Program-made: the position numbers and the translations under genes
Shown here: positions 15,942 to 25,561 of the stretch, one piece after another
Position numbering within the stretch: the first letter of the stretch is position 1
Layout: each line of letters begins with the position of its first letter
Assembly (NCBI RefSeq): GCF_003286645.3
Contig: NZ_CP127382.2
Location: 186,001 to 250,000 of the forward strand
Reading direction: 5' to 3'
Length of the DNA: 64,000 bases
DNA from: Aerococcus tenax
GTDB taxonomy: Bacteria; Bacillota; Bacilli; Lactobacillales; Aerococcaceae
Notes under the pieces: generated by a model
What the model saw: the letters and a program-made list of their open reading frames with translations, nothing else
Database searches by the model: none
Told to the model about the DNA's origin: nothing

Positions 15942-17150
15942 TTATTGGTCATTGGACTTAATTTTTTCTTGGTAGATTTTATCGATAAAGACGGCGATGG
16001 CATTATCTCCAGACACATTAGCAGCGGTGCCAAAGCTATCTTGGGTAATATATAGGGAGATCATAATTTGTTGCATGGCTTGGCTGGCGATCCCAATCAT
16101 GGGGAGGAAAGGTAAAGCAGACATAATCGCACCCCCAGGAGTTCCTGGAGCAGCTACCATAGCAACCCCTAACATTAAGATAAAACCGAGCATCATCAAG
16201 AAGCCATGAGGCATATCATAAATCAATAACAGGGTTGTTGCGCAGGAAGTGATGGTGATAATCGACCCTGCTAAATGGATAGTCGCACAGAGCGGTACTA
16301 CAAAGTTAGCGATCCCTTCAGAAACGCCGTTCTTTAAGGCGCATTTCACATTGACTGGAATGGTGGCAGCTGAGGATTGAGTTCCTAGGGCAGTCATGTA
16401 GCCAGGGATTTGATTTTTGATGAGTTCGATCGGATTCTTGCCGGCATAGGTCCCAAAGACAAAGAAGAGGAAAGTAATATAAAGTAAATGCATAATCAAC
16501 ACGCAGATAAAGACCTTCCAAAAGACATTTAAAATCGCAAAGACCGTCCCCGTGTAGGCCAAGTTGGCAATATTACCAAAAATGTAAACCGGTAGGAGGG
16601 GGACAATAATCGTGGCCAGCACTTGACTGATGATCCCGCCAAAGTCACTAAAGGCTTCATAGAGAACTTTCCCGCGACCGTGTTGACGTAACCAGGAAAT
16701 CCCCAGTCCCATCATGAAGGCAAAAATAATTGCTCCCGTCACATCAAAGAAAGGCTCTAAGGGAATGGTAAATAAGGGCTTGATCCCCTCACCGGCTTGA
16801 CTGAGTTGGTCAACCAGGTCAGTCGTAATGAAGAGCGGGAAGAGGTTGCTGGCAACCAGATAGGCCAGTAACCCACCAATGACAGTCGAAATATAAGAGG
16901 TTAAGACTGTTATCCCCAGTAATTTCCCTGCCCCGTGGCTCAAGTCAGCGATCCCTTGGACCACAAAGCCAATGATCATAAAGGGAATGACAAAGCTGAG
17001 GAAGTCAGAGAAAATCGTAGTGAAAGTTGCAAAGATCTGTAGTACAAATTCGGGAACAATTGGTAAGCGGCCCACAATAATTCCTAAGATAATCGCTAAA
17101 ATAATACGAGGAACCAAACCAATTTTCCGTTTTTCAAGACGTTTGGTCAT
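15942..17150 (-). CDS. Dicarboxylate/amino acid:cation symporter
   Basis: A 402-residue DAACS-family carrier, probably for glutamate/aspartate, serine or a dicarboxylate, driven by Na+ or H+. The signature serine-rich loop is GTQSSAATIPVNV; the second re-entrant loop and TM8 region read APGTPGGAIMSALPF and DSFGTAANVSGDNAI, which contain the Asp and Asn residues that bind substrate and cation in GltPh. It differs from the TcyP-like carrier at 11.5-12.9 kb, so the window has two distinct DAACS members. The ATG at 17150 is preferred because GGAG is only 1-3 bases from the ATG at 17156. Confidence 0.88.
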   Translation of the reverse strand: MTKRLEKRKIGLVPRIILAIILGIIVGRLPIVPEFVLQIFATFTTIFSDFLSFVIPFMIIGFVVQGIADLSHGAGKLLGITVLTSYISTVIGGLLAYLVASNLFPLFITTDLVDQLSQAGEGIKPLFTIPLEPFFDVTGAIIFAFMMGLGISWLRQHGRGKVLYEAFSDFGGIISQVLATIIVPLLPVYIFGNIANLAYTGTVFAILNVFWKVFICVLIMHLLYITFLFFVFGTYAGKNPIELIKNQIPGYMTALGTQSSAATIPVNVKCALKNGVSEGIANFVVPLCATIHLAGSIITITSCATTLLLIYDMPHGFLMMLGFILMLGVAMVAAPGTPGGAIMSALPFLPMIGIASQAMQQIMISLYITQDSFGTAANVSGDNAIAVFIDKIYQEKIKSNDQ

Positions 17151-17374
17151 AATCATGCTCCATTCTAAAAAAATTATTAAGCTTGATCGCTTGATATAAT
17201 AACTATCCTACCAAACTTCATTCAAATTTGGTATAGGCTTTTTTGCGATTTAATAGGAAAAGTTAAATTTTTATAAATACTTTTTAGTTTAAAATAAAGC
17301 AATCTACTTTCCTTAAAGTGTCATTAAAAAATTGCCGCCTGATGAGTCCCTGTTTCCTCAATTTCCCATAGAAA

Positions 17375-17410
17375 AAAGCCATGACAGCTGGAAGGCTAAC
17401 ATGGCTTTGT
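17375..17410 (-). terminator. Terminator of rhodanese gene
   Basis: Minus strand AAAGCCATG / CATGGCTTT with a 15-16 base loop, followed by TTTTCT. Confidence 0.7.
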
Positions 17411-17433
17411 CTTACGATATTTACTTTACAAAT

Positions 17434-17736
17434 TTAAGCTTTTTCCAGTTCTCCTGGGTAGTCAGGAACGCCTTTTTCGACGTTGGTAACGTCAAAGCCG
17501 TTCTCATCTAAAATTTCGCTGGCTTTTTTAGAGCCTTTACCATCATGGCAAATTGCATAGTAATGTTTGTCTTTGTCTAATTCATCAAGATGGTCTTCAA
17601 TTTGTGAAAGAGGAAAATGTTTGGCTCCAGGCACGTGACCTTCTTCATAGAGTTCGCGTGGACGAACATCTAAAATGTTAAGATCATCTTCATTCTCGAC
17701 AATTTTATGAAATTCTTCAATAGTAACTTCTTTCAT
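17434..17736 (-). CDS. Single-domain rhodanese-like protein
   Basis: A 100-residue rhodanese domain: LDVRPRELYEEGHVPGAKHFPLSQI and an active-site loop with Cys in YYAICHDGKGSKKASE. Such proteins carry sulfane sulfur as a persulfide for sulfur-transfer or detoxification. It lies immediately beside the sulfolipid-type operon but is transcribed away from it, so a shared role is only a suggestion. GAGGAGGT precedes the ATG. Confidence 0.88.
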   Translation of the reverse strand: MKEVTIEEFHKIVENEDDLNILDVRPRELYEEGHVPGAKHFPLSQIEDHLDELDKDKHYYAICHDGKGSKKASEILDENGFDVTNVEKGVPDYPGELEKA

Positions 17737-19189
<1,453 letters not shown>

Positions 19190-19193
19190 TGCC

Positions 19194-20324
19194 ATGAAAA
19201 TCGTAATAATCACGGAAACCTTCTTGCCGGCAACGGATGGGGTAGTGACCCGTTTAACCCATGCCATTGACTATATGTTGGACTGTGGCCATGAGGTGGT
19301 TATTTATGCTCCCGAGATGGAGGAAATGCCCATACAATATAAGGAGGCTTTGATTATTCCTTTTAAAGCGGTCTGGTTTCCCTTCTATCGTTACCGGCCC
19401 TGGGCCATTCCAAGCACTGATATTCAAAAGCAGTTAGCTATTGATGAGCCGGATATTGTGCATTCGGTTAATCCAGTAGGCTTCGCTGCTGCCGGAATCC
19501 ATTATGCGGTCAAGATGGACATTCCTTTAGTGGCCAGTTTCCATACTAACGTTCCCCAATATCTTTCTTATTATCACTTGGATGTATTGTCTCCAGTCAT
19601 CTGGTCCTATTTGCGCCACTGGCATAATTTAGCCGTGGCGAATATGGTCACTAGTCAGGCCATGTATGACTTATTGGCTGACAATGCTATTGAAAATTTG
19701 GTCATTTTGCCTAAGGGAGTGGACCTTGACCAACGTGATCCTAAATTTTATTCAGAGCACATGCGGGAGCGTTTGACGGCTGACCCCAAGCGGAACAAAT
19801 TATTGCTCTTTGTGGGCCGGATTGCTGCGGAAAAGGAGATCGATAGCTTACTCCCTTGGCTAGAGCAACGTGATGATGTTAACTTAGCTATTGTGGGGGA
19901 TGGCCCGGAAAAAGAAGACTTGGAAGAAAAATTTGCCCATCTACCGGTAACTTTTACCGGTTTCTTGCATGGGGAAGAACTGTCAGCAGCCTATGCCAGT
20001 GCCGATGCCTTTATCTTTCCCTCGGTTAGTGAAACCTTGGGCCTAGTGATTACTGAAGCCATGGCTTCGGGACTGCCAGTGATTGCTGCTGAATCAGCTC
20101 CAACTAATGAACAGATTAAGCACTTAGAAAATGGGCTCATTTATCAACAAGGGGATACGGATTCCTTAGACCAATGCTTGGCGCTCCTAGACCAAGAAGG
20201 TGTCATAGAAAATATTGTGGCTAAGGGGCAAGACTACGCCCAACAGTTTTCCTGGGAAAATGCTTCCCAGGCCATGGTGGCTGTCTATGAGTCTGTCTTA
20301 GAAAAACAGAAAAAAGTAGAGTAA
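19194..20324 (+). CDS. GT4 glycosyltransferase, probable sulfolipid synthase (SqdX-like)
   Basis: A 376-residue retaining glycosyltransferase (GT-B fold, family 4). The N-terminal domain begins ITETFLPATDGVVTRLTHAID, and contains SFHTNVPQYLSYYHLD; the C-terminal nucleotide-sugar domain has LFVGRIAAEKEIDSLL, IVGDGPEKEDLE and the ESETLGLVITEAMASG-like motif (here SVSETLGLVITEAMASGLPV). Its ATG is 4 bases after the sqdB-like stop, so translation is probably coupled. In cyanobacteria SqdX transfers sulfoquinovose from the UDP-sugar to diacylglycerol; the pairing suggests the same here. A glucosyl- or mannosyl-diacylglycerol synthase cannot be excluded without phylogeny. Confidence 0.82.
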   Translation: MKIVIITETFLPATDGVVTRLTHAIDYMLDCGHEVVIYAPEMEEMPIQYKEALIIPFKAVWFPFYRYRPWAIPSTDIQKQLAIDEPDIVHSVNPVGFAAAGIHYAVKMDIPLVASFHTNVPQYLSYYHLDVLSPVIWSYLRHWHNLAVANMVTSQAMYDLLADNAIENLVILPKGVDLDQRDPKFYSEHMRERLTADPKRNKLLLFVGRIAAEKEIDSLLPWLEQRDDVNLAIVGDGPEKEDLEEKFAHLPVTFTGFLHGEELSAAYASADAFIFPSVSETLGLVITEAMASGLPVIAAESAPTNEQIKHLENGLIYQQGDTDSLDQCLALLDQEGVIENIVAKGQDYAQQFSWENASQAMVAVYESVLEKQKKVE

Positions 20325-20373
20325 GGACACTCTAATTGGGGTCGAATAATTGTAAGGAGAAGGCGGTGGCTGC

Positions 20374-21699
20374 GTGAAAGAAAATAAATGGGAGTTTTCT
20401 CAGCTGATCTCGGGAATTCTATGGATATTAGCCGGACTAGCCTTTATCTTATGGCAGGGGCAGGCTTTATTAGGCTTGAATAGTTTGGTGGCTTGGGTTA
20501 TTGGTTTACAAGGGATTTTTCGTATATTAGCCCAAGTGATCTTTGATAAAAATGCTGGTGGGGCCAAGAACCGTATTTTCCAGCTCTTTGTCGCTTTAGG
20601 ACAGGTTGTCGTCGCTTTTATTATGTTGTCTTTCCCTATTTCATCAACCTATTTTTTGATGCGGGTGATTGGGATTTACCAATTATTAATGGGCTTGGTG
20701 TCCTTTGTTAGTTACTGCTTAATGCGGATCGACCATGTGCCTGGCCGACTTAAGCGGCTCTTATTTGCCTTGGTCCATTTGATTTTTGCTTTGGCGAGTT
20801 TGTTTTTGCCTATCCAAGATCATAATGTCCTCTTCTGGCTAGGCCTTTACCTGGTCTTCATTGGACTGACTTATATCTCTGATGCTAGGATCAGCTTGCC
20901 GAGTCGAAGCCAAGATCAGAAGATTAAGCGGCGATTTCGTTTTCCAGTGCCTATTGTGTTTAACCTACTAGAGCCGAATCGTTTGGCCAATAAGTTAAAT
21001 CATTTTATCCGTCAAGAGGTAGAAGATGAGCTGGCCTTTAGTACGGCTTATCAGGATTATATGGAAGAAAATGAGACCGGTGCGGTTGATAGCCTGCAAG
21101 TCTTGGTCCAAACCTCCAATGCTCATCTAGACTTGATCGGTCATTTAAATATTGCCTACCATGGAACGGTTTATTCTTATGGTAATCACGACGTCGATTC
21201 GGGGCACTTGTTTCGTTCAATTGGGGACGGTGTCTTATGTAAGATCGACCACCAAAAAAGTATTGAGTTTGAATTGGCCAATGGGATTACGATTTTTGAA
21301 TATGATATTCAATTAAACCAGCGTCAAAAGGAAGCTTTGGAAGCCAAATTAGCTAAAATCGATGACTTACTCATTCCCTGGTCACCGAAAACTGAGAGTC
21401 AGTGTGATTCCTTTGGCGGACGCTTAAAACGCGCCACCGATTGCGACATGTTTAAGTTTAAAGCCGGCCAGTATAAGACTTATTTTGTCTTTGGGAGTAA
21501 TTGTGTGCTCTTCTGTGATGAAATTATTGGTTCTATTGGCTTGGACCAATTTTTGATGGTAGGAGTGATGACTCCGGGGACCTATTTTGACTATTTTAAT
21601 AAGCAATATGAGAAAGGCTCCACACCGGTCATTAATCGGAGAATTTATTCCACTGACTTATTGCAATTTACCCAGCTAGATAAATTGAAAGATCGATAA
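20374..21699 (+). CDS. HdeD-like (DUF308) membrane protein with C-terminal papain/NlpC-like domain
   Basis: A 441-residue protein in two parts. Residues about 1-175 form six hydrophobic segments of HdeD/DUF308 type (ISGILWILAGLAFILWQGQ, GIYQLLMGLVSF). Residues about 210-441 form a soluble domain with an invariant-looking His in LIGHLNIAYHGTVYSYGNHD and a Cys in FVFGSNCVLFCDEIIG, then MTPGTYFDYF. That His-then-Cys order resembles circularly permuted papain-like (NlpC/P60, LRAT-type) hydrolases or acyltransferases. The GTG start (20374) follows AAGGAG by 14 bases, a loose spacing. Third gene after sqdB and the glycosyltransferase; a lipid or peptide acyl substrate is imaginable. Domain assignment of the second half is tentative. 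Confidence 0.65.
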   Translation: MKENKWEFSQLISGILWILAGLAFILWQGQALLGLNSLVAWVIGLQGIFRILAQVIFDKNAGGAKNRIFQLFVALGQVVVAFIMLSFPISSTYFLMRVIGIYQLLMGLVSFVSYCLMRIDHVPGRLKRLLFALVHLIFALASLFLPIQDHNVLFWLGLYLVFIGLTYISDARISLPSRSQDQKIKRRFRFPVPIVFNLLEPNRLANKLNHFIRQEVEDELAFSTAYQDYMEENETGAVDSLQVLVQTSNAHLDLIGHLNIAYHGTVYSYGNHDVDSGHLFRSIGDGVLCKIDHQKSIEFELANGITIFEYDIQLNQRQKEALEAKLAKIDDLLIPWSPKTESQCDSFGGRLKRATDCDMFKFKAGQYKTYFVFGSNCVLFCDEIIGSIGLDQFLMVGVMTPGTYFDYFNKQYEKGSTPVINRRIYSTDLLQFTQLDKLKDR

Positions 21700-21716
21700 A
21701 TCAGTCTAGAGAGATA

Positions 21717-21751
21717 AACAAGCTAAGCTTTAGGGCCCGGCTTGTTTTTTT
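21717..21751 (+). terminator. Terminator of sulfolipid-type operon
   Basis: AACAAGC / GCTTGTT stem with a 16-20 base loop, followed by TTTTT. Confidence 0.65.
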
Positions 21752-21797
21752 ATGCTTGAATCGCTAAGCTTAAGGGAGTAGAGAAAGGGTGGCATGT

Positions 21798-22415
21798 ATG
21801 GAAGAAGATAAATTAGTTGAGATTGCTATCGAATTACAAAGTATTGCCCAGGCCGGCTTGCATTACGGGCGTGATGATTTCGACCGGGAACGTTACCAAA
21901 GGATTCGCGATATTGCGGCAGAGATTATGGCTGAGAAAGCGCAGCTCAATTGGCAAGAAGTCCAAGACCTCTTTTGTGGGGATGAGGGTTATCAAACCCC
22001 GAAAGTGGATACCCGGGCAGCGATTATCCAAGATGATGAGATCTTATTAGTGAAGGAACGCAATGGCCTATGGTCCTTACCTGGCGGCTGGTGTGAGATG
22101 AATATGTCTCCGATGGAAAATACCATCAAGGAGGCCCAGGAAGAAGCTGGGCGTAAGGTGAGGGTGAAGTCGGTCATCGCTGTCCAAGATCGTGATAAAC
22201 ATAACCAACCGCCTTATGCTTATAGTATTGTAAAAATATTTTACCTGTGTGAAGACTTGGGCGGTCAGTACCAAGAGAATATTGAAACCAGTGATAGTCA
22301 GTACTTTAAAGCTGACCAATTGCCAGAGTTGGACCCAGAACGAACTACCCAAGAGCAAATTGCTATGTGCTTTCAAGCTTATCAAAGTGAGAACTGGCAG
22401 ACCCAGTTTGATTAA
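21798..22415 (+). CDS. NUDIX hydrolase with N-terminal NUDIX-N domain
   Basis: A 205-residue enzyme that should hydrolyse a nucleoside diphosphate linked to another group (ADP-ribose or CDP-choline type). An N-terminal helical domain (about 1-60, LVEIAIELQSIAQAGLHYGRDDFDRERY) precedes the NUDIX fold. The NUDIX box is GGWCEMNMSPMENTIKEAQE followed by EAG (about 96-118) and carries the SPxE variant seen in this subgroup, with a non-acidic residue where the first Glu usually stands. The ATG at 21798 follows AAAGGGTGG suitably; an upstream in-frame GTG overlaps that site. Confidence 0.87.
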   Translation: MEEDKLVEIAIELQSIAQAGLHYGRDDFDRERYQRIRDIAAEIMAEKAQLNWQEVQDLFCGDEGYQTPKVDTRAAIIQDDEILLVKERNGLWSLPGGWCEMNMSPMENTIKEAQEEAGRKVRVKSVIAVQDRDKHNQPPYAYSIVKIFYLCEDLGGQYQENIETSDSQYFKADQLPELDPERTTQEQIAMCFQAYQSENWQTQFD

Positions 22416-22456
22416 TTAAAGGATTTTAGAGTCCAAGTAAGAAGGGAGTGAGGGGA

Positions 22457-22759
22457 ATGATGCCTTATAAAAATCCTAGTCCAGGTAAGATTAAAAACGC
22501 CCACCCACTCTTAGTGACTTGTATGCAGTGTAAACACGATCTCTGTGTTTACTGGAAGGTTGGCCGCGGGAATCTGATCAAATTACAAATTCACCGGATT
22601 ATTGAGTCAGTGTATGACTTTGGCCGGCGAGACAATGCCTTATTATGTCCGCACTGTCAGGAACAGTTGGGTTCTCTTAGTGAACATAAGGGCAGGCCGT
22701 GTTACTTCTTGCATCGGGGCCGAGTACAGACTAAACGTTTGCAGCATTATAAAAGCTAG
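22457..22759 (+). CDS. Small zinc-ribbon-like protein, unknown function
   Basis: A 100-residue protein I do not recognise. It has two cysteine pairs, CMQCKHDLC near residue 23 and CPHC near 66, spaced as in a zinc ribbon, and is basic at its C-terminus (HRGRVQTKRLQHYKS). GGAGTGAGGGG precedes the two adjacent ATGs at 22457 and 22460. It follows the NUDIX gene by about 40 bases in the same direction and may be co-transcribed. Confidence 0.6.
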   Translation: MMPYKNPSPGKIKNAHPLLVTCMQCKHDLCVYWKVGRGNLIKLQIHRIIESVYDFGRRDNALLCPHCQEQLGSLSEHKGRPCYFLHRGRVQTKRLQHYKS

Positions 22760-22852
22760 CCAAGGTTCTCGTCATTTTGTTGTGATAAAATAAAAGTAAA
22801 TATATTTGGCCAGGTTAGGAATTACAAAGCTTGATGTTAAAGGGATCTTTTA

Positions 22853-22880
22853 CTTTTTCCCGCACCTGCGGGGGTGATCC
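22853..22880 (+). repeat. Isolated type I-E CRISPR-repeat-like sequence (site 1)
   Basis: A 28-base sequence with the core CCCGCACCTGCGGGGG followed by TGATCC, the hallmark of type I-E CRISPR repeats, preceded by a T-run. It occurs once here, with no adjacent spacer and repeat and no cas gene in the window. It lies 51 bases before the SAP-domain gene. Confidence 0.6.
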
Positions 22881-22931
22881 TGTGATAGAGTTTTACCGAT
22901 GTAAGGGGAAATTGTAGAAAGAAGGAACTGC

Positions 22932-23948
22932 ATGGGCTTATTTGATTTTTTTAAGAAATTTACAAGCCAAGAGGAAAACAATCAAAATAAAATGAATATT
23001 GCTATTAATATTGAAAATGAAATACCCGCAATTTTAAAAAAGAAATTGCCTAACGGCTTATTACCTGGAGAAATTATATTAATGGACTGGGTTAGGGGAA
23101 AATCAGCCCCCTTAAATTACCCTCAATATTTTGAGTTGTCTTATGGCATTAACCCTAGTCATTCAACTGTTAAATTGTTTCAAAAAGGATATTTAGAATA
23201 TTCAAACGATCCATGTTTGGCTCTTTCAAATTTAACTGTTTCAGAACTGAAAGCTATTTTGAAAAGCCACAATTTAAAAGTATCGGGAAAGAAGTCAGAA
23301 TTAATTAATCGGATAATTGAAAACGAAGCATATAATGATCAGGAGATTAATTCAGAAAAAATCTATGATATATCAAGTGCAGGATTAGCGTATTTTCGGC
23401 CATACTCTTATATAGTAGAAGCGCACAAGGACAGATATGTTCCCGTAGATGAAATTATTCAATATCAAGATACTTTCCCAGATTGGTGTACTAATTACAA
23501 TGATATGAAATGGGCCTACCTTGGTATAAAAGGGATGGAATATTGGCAAAGTTATTCTTTTGGTCTTCTTAGAAATAACTATTCTGCTAGAGCTGATATG
23601 CTTTTAAGAGAAGGCAGACTAATTGATTCGCTTAGAGATTATATTGTTGTAACGCTTTATGATTGCAGTGGCCTCGACAATTCTTGCGAATTTACAAAGA
23701 AGGCTCATTATATGGAAGATCAAGCAGTCGAGTATATGCTTGACAAGATAATAAAAATAAACAATAAAATTGATAGTAAGGATTACGAGGAAGCTTTTCA
23801 GGGAGCTATAACTGAATTTAGCCCTGCTATGCATTTGACGTATATTGATAAAGAAGATTTGTTATATTTCAAGAAAGAATTACGTAATCCAAGCAAAAAA
23901 AGAATTGATAATTATTTAAAGAAGTATGATAAACCAGAGTTTTATTGA
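22932..23948 (+). CDS. SAP-domain protein of unknown function
   Basis: A 338-residue protein, visibly more AT-rich than its neighbours. A SAP nucleic-acid-binding motif lies near residues 96-130 (LTVSELKAILKSHNLKVSGK then KSELINRI). The N-terminus MGLFDFFKKF is an amphipathic helix common in phage and mobile-element proteins; the C-terminal half is helical and has no motif I know. AAGGAAC precedes the ATG. It is bracketed by CRISPR-repeat-like sites 1 and 2. Probably acquired. Confidence 0.7.
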   Translation: MGLFDFFKKFTSQEENNQNKMNIAINIENEIPAILKKKLPNGLLPGEIILMDWVRGKSAPLNYPQYFELSYGINPSHSTVKLFQKGYLEYSNDPCLALSNLTVSELKAILKSHNLKVSGKKSELINRIIENEAYNDQEINSEKIYDISSAGLAYFRPYSYIVEAHKDRYVPVDEIIQYQDTFPDWCTNYNDMKWAYLGIKGMEYWQSYSFGLLRNNYSARADMLLREGRLIDSLRDYIVVTLYDCSGLDNSCEFTKKAHYMEDQAVEYMLDKIIKINNKIDSKDYEEAFQGAITEFSPAMHLTYIDKEDLLYFKKELRNPSKKRIDNYLKKYDKPEFY

Positions 23949-23969
23949 TACTTTCAGATAGGATTATTT

Positions 23970-23997
23970 CCTTTTCCCGCACCTGCGGGGGAGAACC
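23970..23997 (+). repeat. Isolated type I-E CRISPR-repeat-like sequence (site 2)
   Basis: Matches site 1 at 25 of 28 positions, including the whole CCCGCACCTGCGGGGG core; the tail is AGAACC in place of TGATCC. It lies 16 bases before the broken hicB and 1,117 bases from site 1, too far to be neighbouring repeats of one array. Confidence 0.6.
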
Positions 23998-24013
23998 TGA
24001 AAGGAAGTTAACT

Positions 24014-24268
24014 ATGTATTTATACTATGCAATTTTTACCTCATCAGAAGGGAAATATGATATCGAATTTCCTGATTTAGGTGGTGCTTACTCTTTTGGT
24101 TAAGATATGCACGATGCCCTCTATATGGCTAGGGATCTTCTTGAAGGATGGCTATTTGTTGCCAAAAAAGAAGCCGATCCAATTCCTGAAGCATCATCTC
24201 CTGACGACTTGACAGTTTCTAAAGATGCATTATTGATTCCTATTAAAGTGGATCTTGAACTTGTCTAA
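24014..24268 (+). pseudogene. HicB-type antitoxin, nonsense-mutated
   Basis: The frame reads MYLYYAIFTSSEGKYDIEF, then PDLGGAYSFG, then a TAA at 24101-24103 (codon 30), and continues DMHDALYMARDLLEGW to a natural stop at 24266. The (Y/F)DIEFPDL..A..G and ALYMARDLL pattern is the partial-RNase-H fold of HicB. Functional genes have a sense codon in place of the TAA. The product also ends at IPIKVDLELV, without the C-terminal ribbon-helix-helix DNA-binding part of longer HicB proteins. No hicA toxin lies beside it. AAGGAAG precedes the ATG. Confidence 0.75.
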
Positions 24269-24394
24269 TTAAATATACTCAACAATTAGTCGAAAAAACT
24301 TTAAGCACTCTGTGATAATGAGAGAATTTTGGTTTAAAGGTAGGAGCTTTATTGTTGACTTACGATATTGATAATAGAAAGTAGGAAACATACT

Positions 24395-24577
24395 GTGACA
24401 CAAGAAAAGAAACGCCCTCGTGGACGTCCAGCAACAGGGCGGAAGCGCAATATAGATATCGGGATGAAAGTCACTAGAGAAGAAAGAGATTATCTAAAAA
24501 ATCAAGCAAAGAAATATGGTCTTACCCTAGCTGACTACTTTTTAACAGTAGCCAAGGAATATGAAAAGAAGCATTAG
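24395..24577 (+). CDS. Small basic DNA-binding protein (AT-hook plus RHH-like)
   Basis: A 60-residue protein with an AT-hook-like KRPRGRPATGRKR at the N-terminus and a following segment MKVTREERDYLKNQAKKYGL resembling the ribbon-helix-helix of plasmid-control and mobilisation proteins. GTG at 24395 is chosen since GTAGGA lies 8 bases upstream; the frame is open a further 9 codons. Possibly an orphan regulator or antitoxin left in this accessory region. Confidence 0.6.
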   Translation: MTQEKKRPRGRPATGRKRNIDIGMKVTREERDYLKNQAKKYGLTLADYFLTVAKEYEKKH

Positions 24578-24638
24578 CTGTTAAATTTTCTCGCACTTGT
24601 TTGGAAATAAAAAAGAAATTAATAATATTTGATTTAAT

Positions 24639-24665
24639 AGAGGCTTTAAAGAAGTCTCTTTTTTA
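24639..24665 (+). terminator. Terminator after small DNA-binding protein gene
   Basis: AGAGGCTTT / GAAGTCTCT hairpin with one G-U, followed by TTTTTT. Confidence 0.75.
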
Positions 24666-24729
24666 TTGGCCTTGATTAATTTTACCTTTGAAATCTTCAG
24701 CTCGATTTAGCCAAGCTTTGTAGTGAACA

Positions 24730-24738
24730 TGCTATAAT
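24730..24738 (+). promoter_or_regulatory. Extended -10 promoter of SLOG/PRTase cassette
   Basis: TGCTATAAT, perfect extended -10, 92 bases before the SLOG-like gene. Confidence 0.6.
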
Positions 24739-24829
24739 ATAAAAGTAAAATAAGTTTATCATCCTTTCCTGTGCTAGAGGGGATTTAAAGCAAATAGGCA
24801 TCATTGTAAACTTTAGGAGGTAGTAGCTT

Positions 24830-25543
24830 ATGGCTGAATCCACTCGGAGTGTTTTCATATCTGGGTCGAGAACGCAAAACCAATTATCCCGAGAAGTACT
24901 AGATTCCATTGACGCAATTATTGACCAAGGCATAAAGGTTAACCTAGGGGATTCCAACAAGGGGGTCGATAAGGAAGTGGCTGACCTGCTTCGACTCGAA
25001 AATTATCAGGCGGTTGAAATCTTCACCATCAATCAAAAGCCACGGATTGCCCTTGAAAAGGATTGGAAGGTCCGCTATGTTCATCCTGATGACAATCTTA
25101 ATGGTCAAGAGCAACAAATGATGAAAGACCGGCAAATGGCCAATGACTCCCATTGGGGCTTAGCGATTTTTGACCCTATCAAGAAGAACCGTTTTGGCGC
25201 CCTGCAGGTTTCTTCCGGCACCCTAAGGAACACGATCCAGATGCTCTTGCAGGGCAAATCAGTGAAGTTTTTTTATGTCTTTGAGAATGCTATGCGCTAT
25301 CACAATTTAAAGGGCCAGGACGGGCTCAAACAATTAGAAACATTGATTAATAGCTATCAAGAGGAGAAATTAACTGGAGAAGAAACAGACTTAATTCTCT
25401 CCTCTCGTGGCGTAAATACAAACGACCATCCCGCTACAATTAAGCGCGATAAAATTTTTAGTAAATTTACTGATTTATTACAAAGCGAACTTCAATTGAC
25501 GGATCGTGAAGATTCTGATTTTCAACAAACGACGCTTTTTTAG
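24830..25543 (+). CDS. SLOG-like nucleotide-binding protein
   Basis: A 237-residue protein whose first 100 residues look like a SLOG/LOG-type Rossmannoid domain: VFISGSRTQNQLSREVLDSI at the N-terminus with the GSR loop, then KVNLGDSNKGVDKEVADLL. SLOG proteins bind or process nucleotides and ligands and occur in DNA uptake (DprA), cytokinin-type hydrolases and in many bacterial conflict systems. A second half (HWGLAIFDPIKKNRFG, GTLRNTIQMLLQGKSVKFFYVF) matches the way such domains are completed. AGGAGG precedes the ATG. It is followed after 18 bases by the phosphoribosyltransferase-like gene, so the two almost certainly act together. Specific function unknown. Confidence 0.7.
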   Translation: MAESTRSVFISGSRTQNQLSREVLDSIDAIIDQGIKVNLGDSNKGVDKEVADLLRLENYQAVEIFTINQKPRIALEKDWKVRYVHPDDNLNGQEQQMMKDRQMANDSHWGLAIFDPIKKNRFGALQVSSGTLRNTIQMLLQGKSVKFFYVFENAMRYHNLKGQDGLKQLETLINSYQEEKLTGEETDLILSSRGVNTNDHPATIKRDKIFSKFTDLLQSELQLTDREDSDFQQTTLF

Positions 25544-25561
25544 TCTAGAAAGGCTACCATT

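Noticed and set aside
24586..24604. A possible fourth CRISPR-like repeat (TTTTCTCGCACTTG)
   Set aside because: Only about 14 of 19 core positions match and the GGGGG run is lost; not distinguishable from chance.
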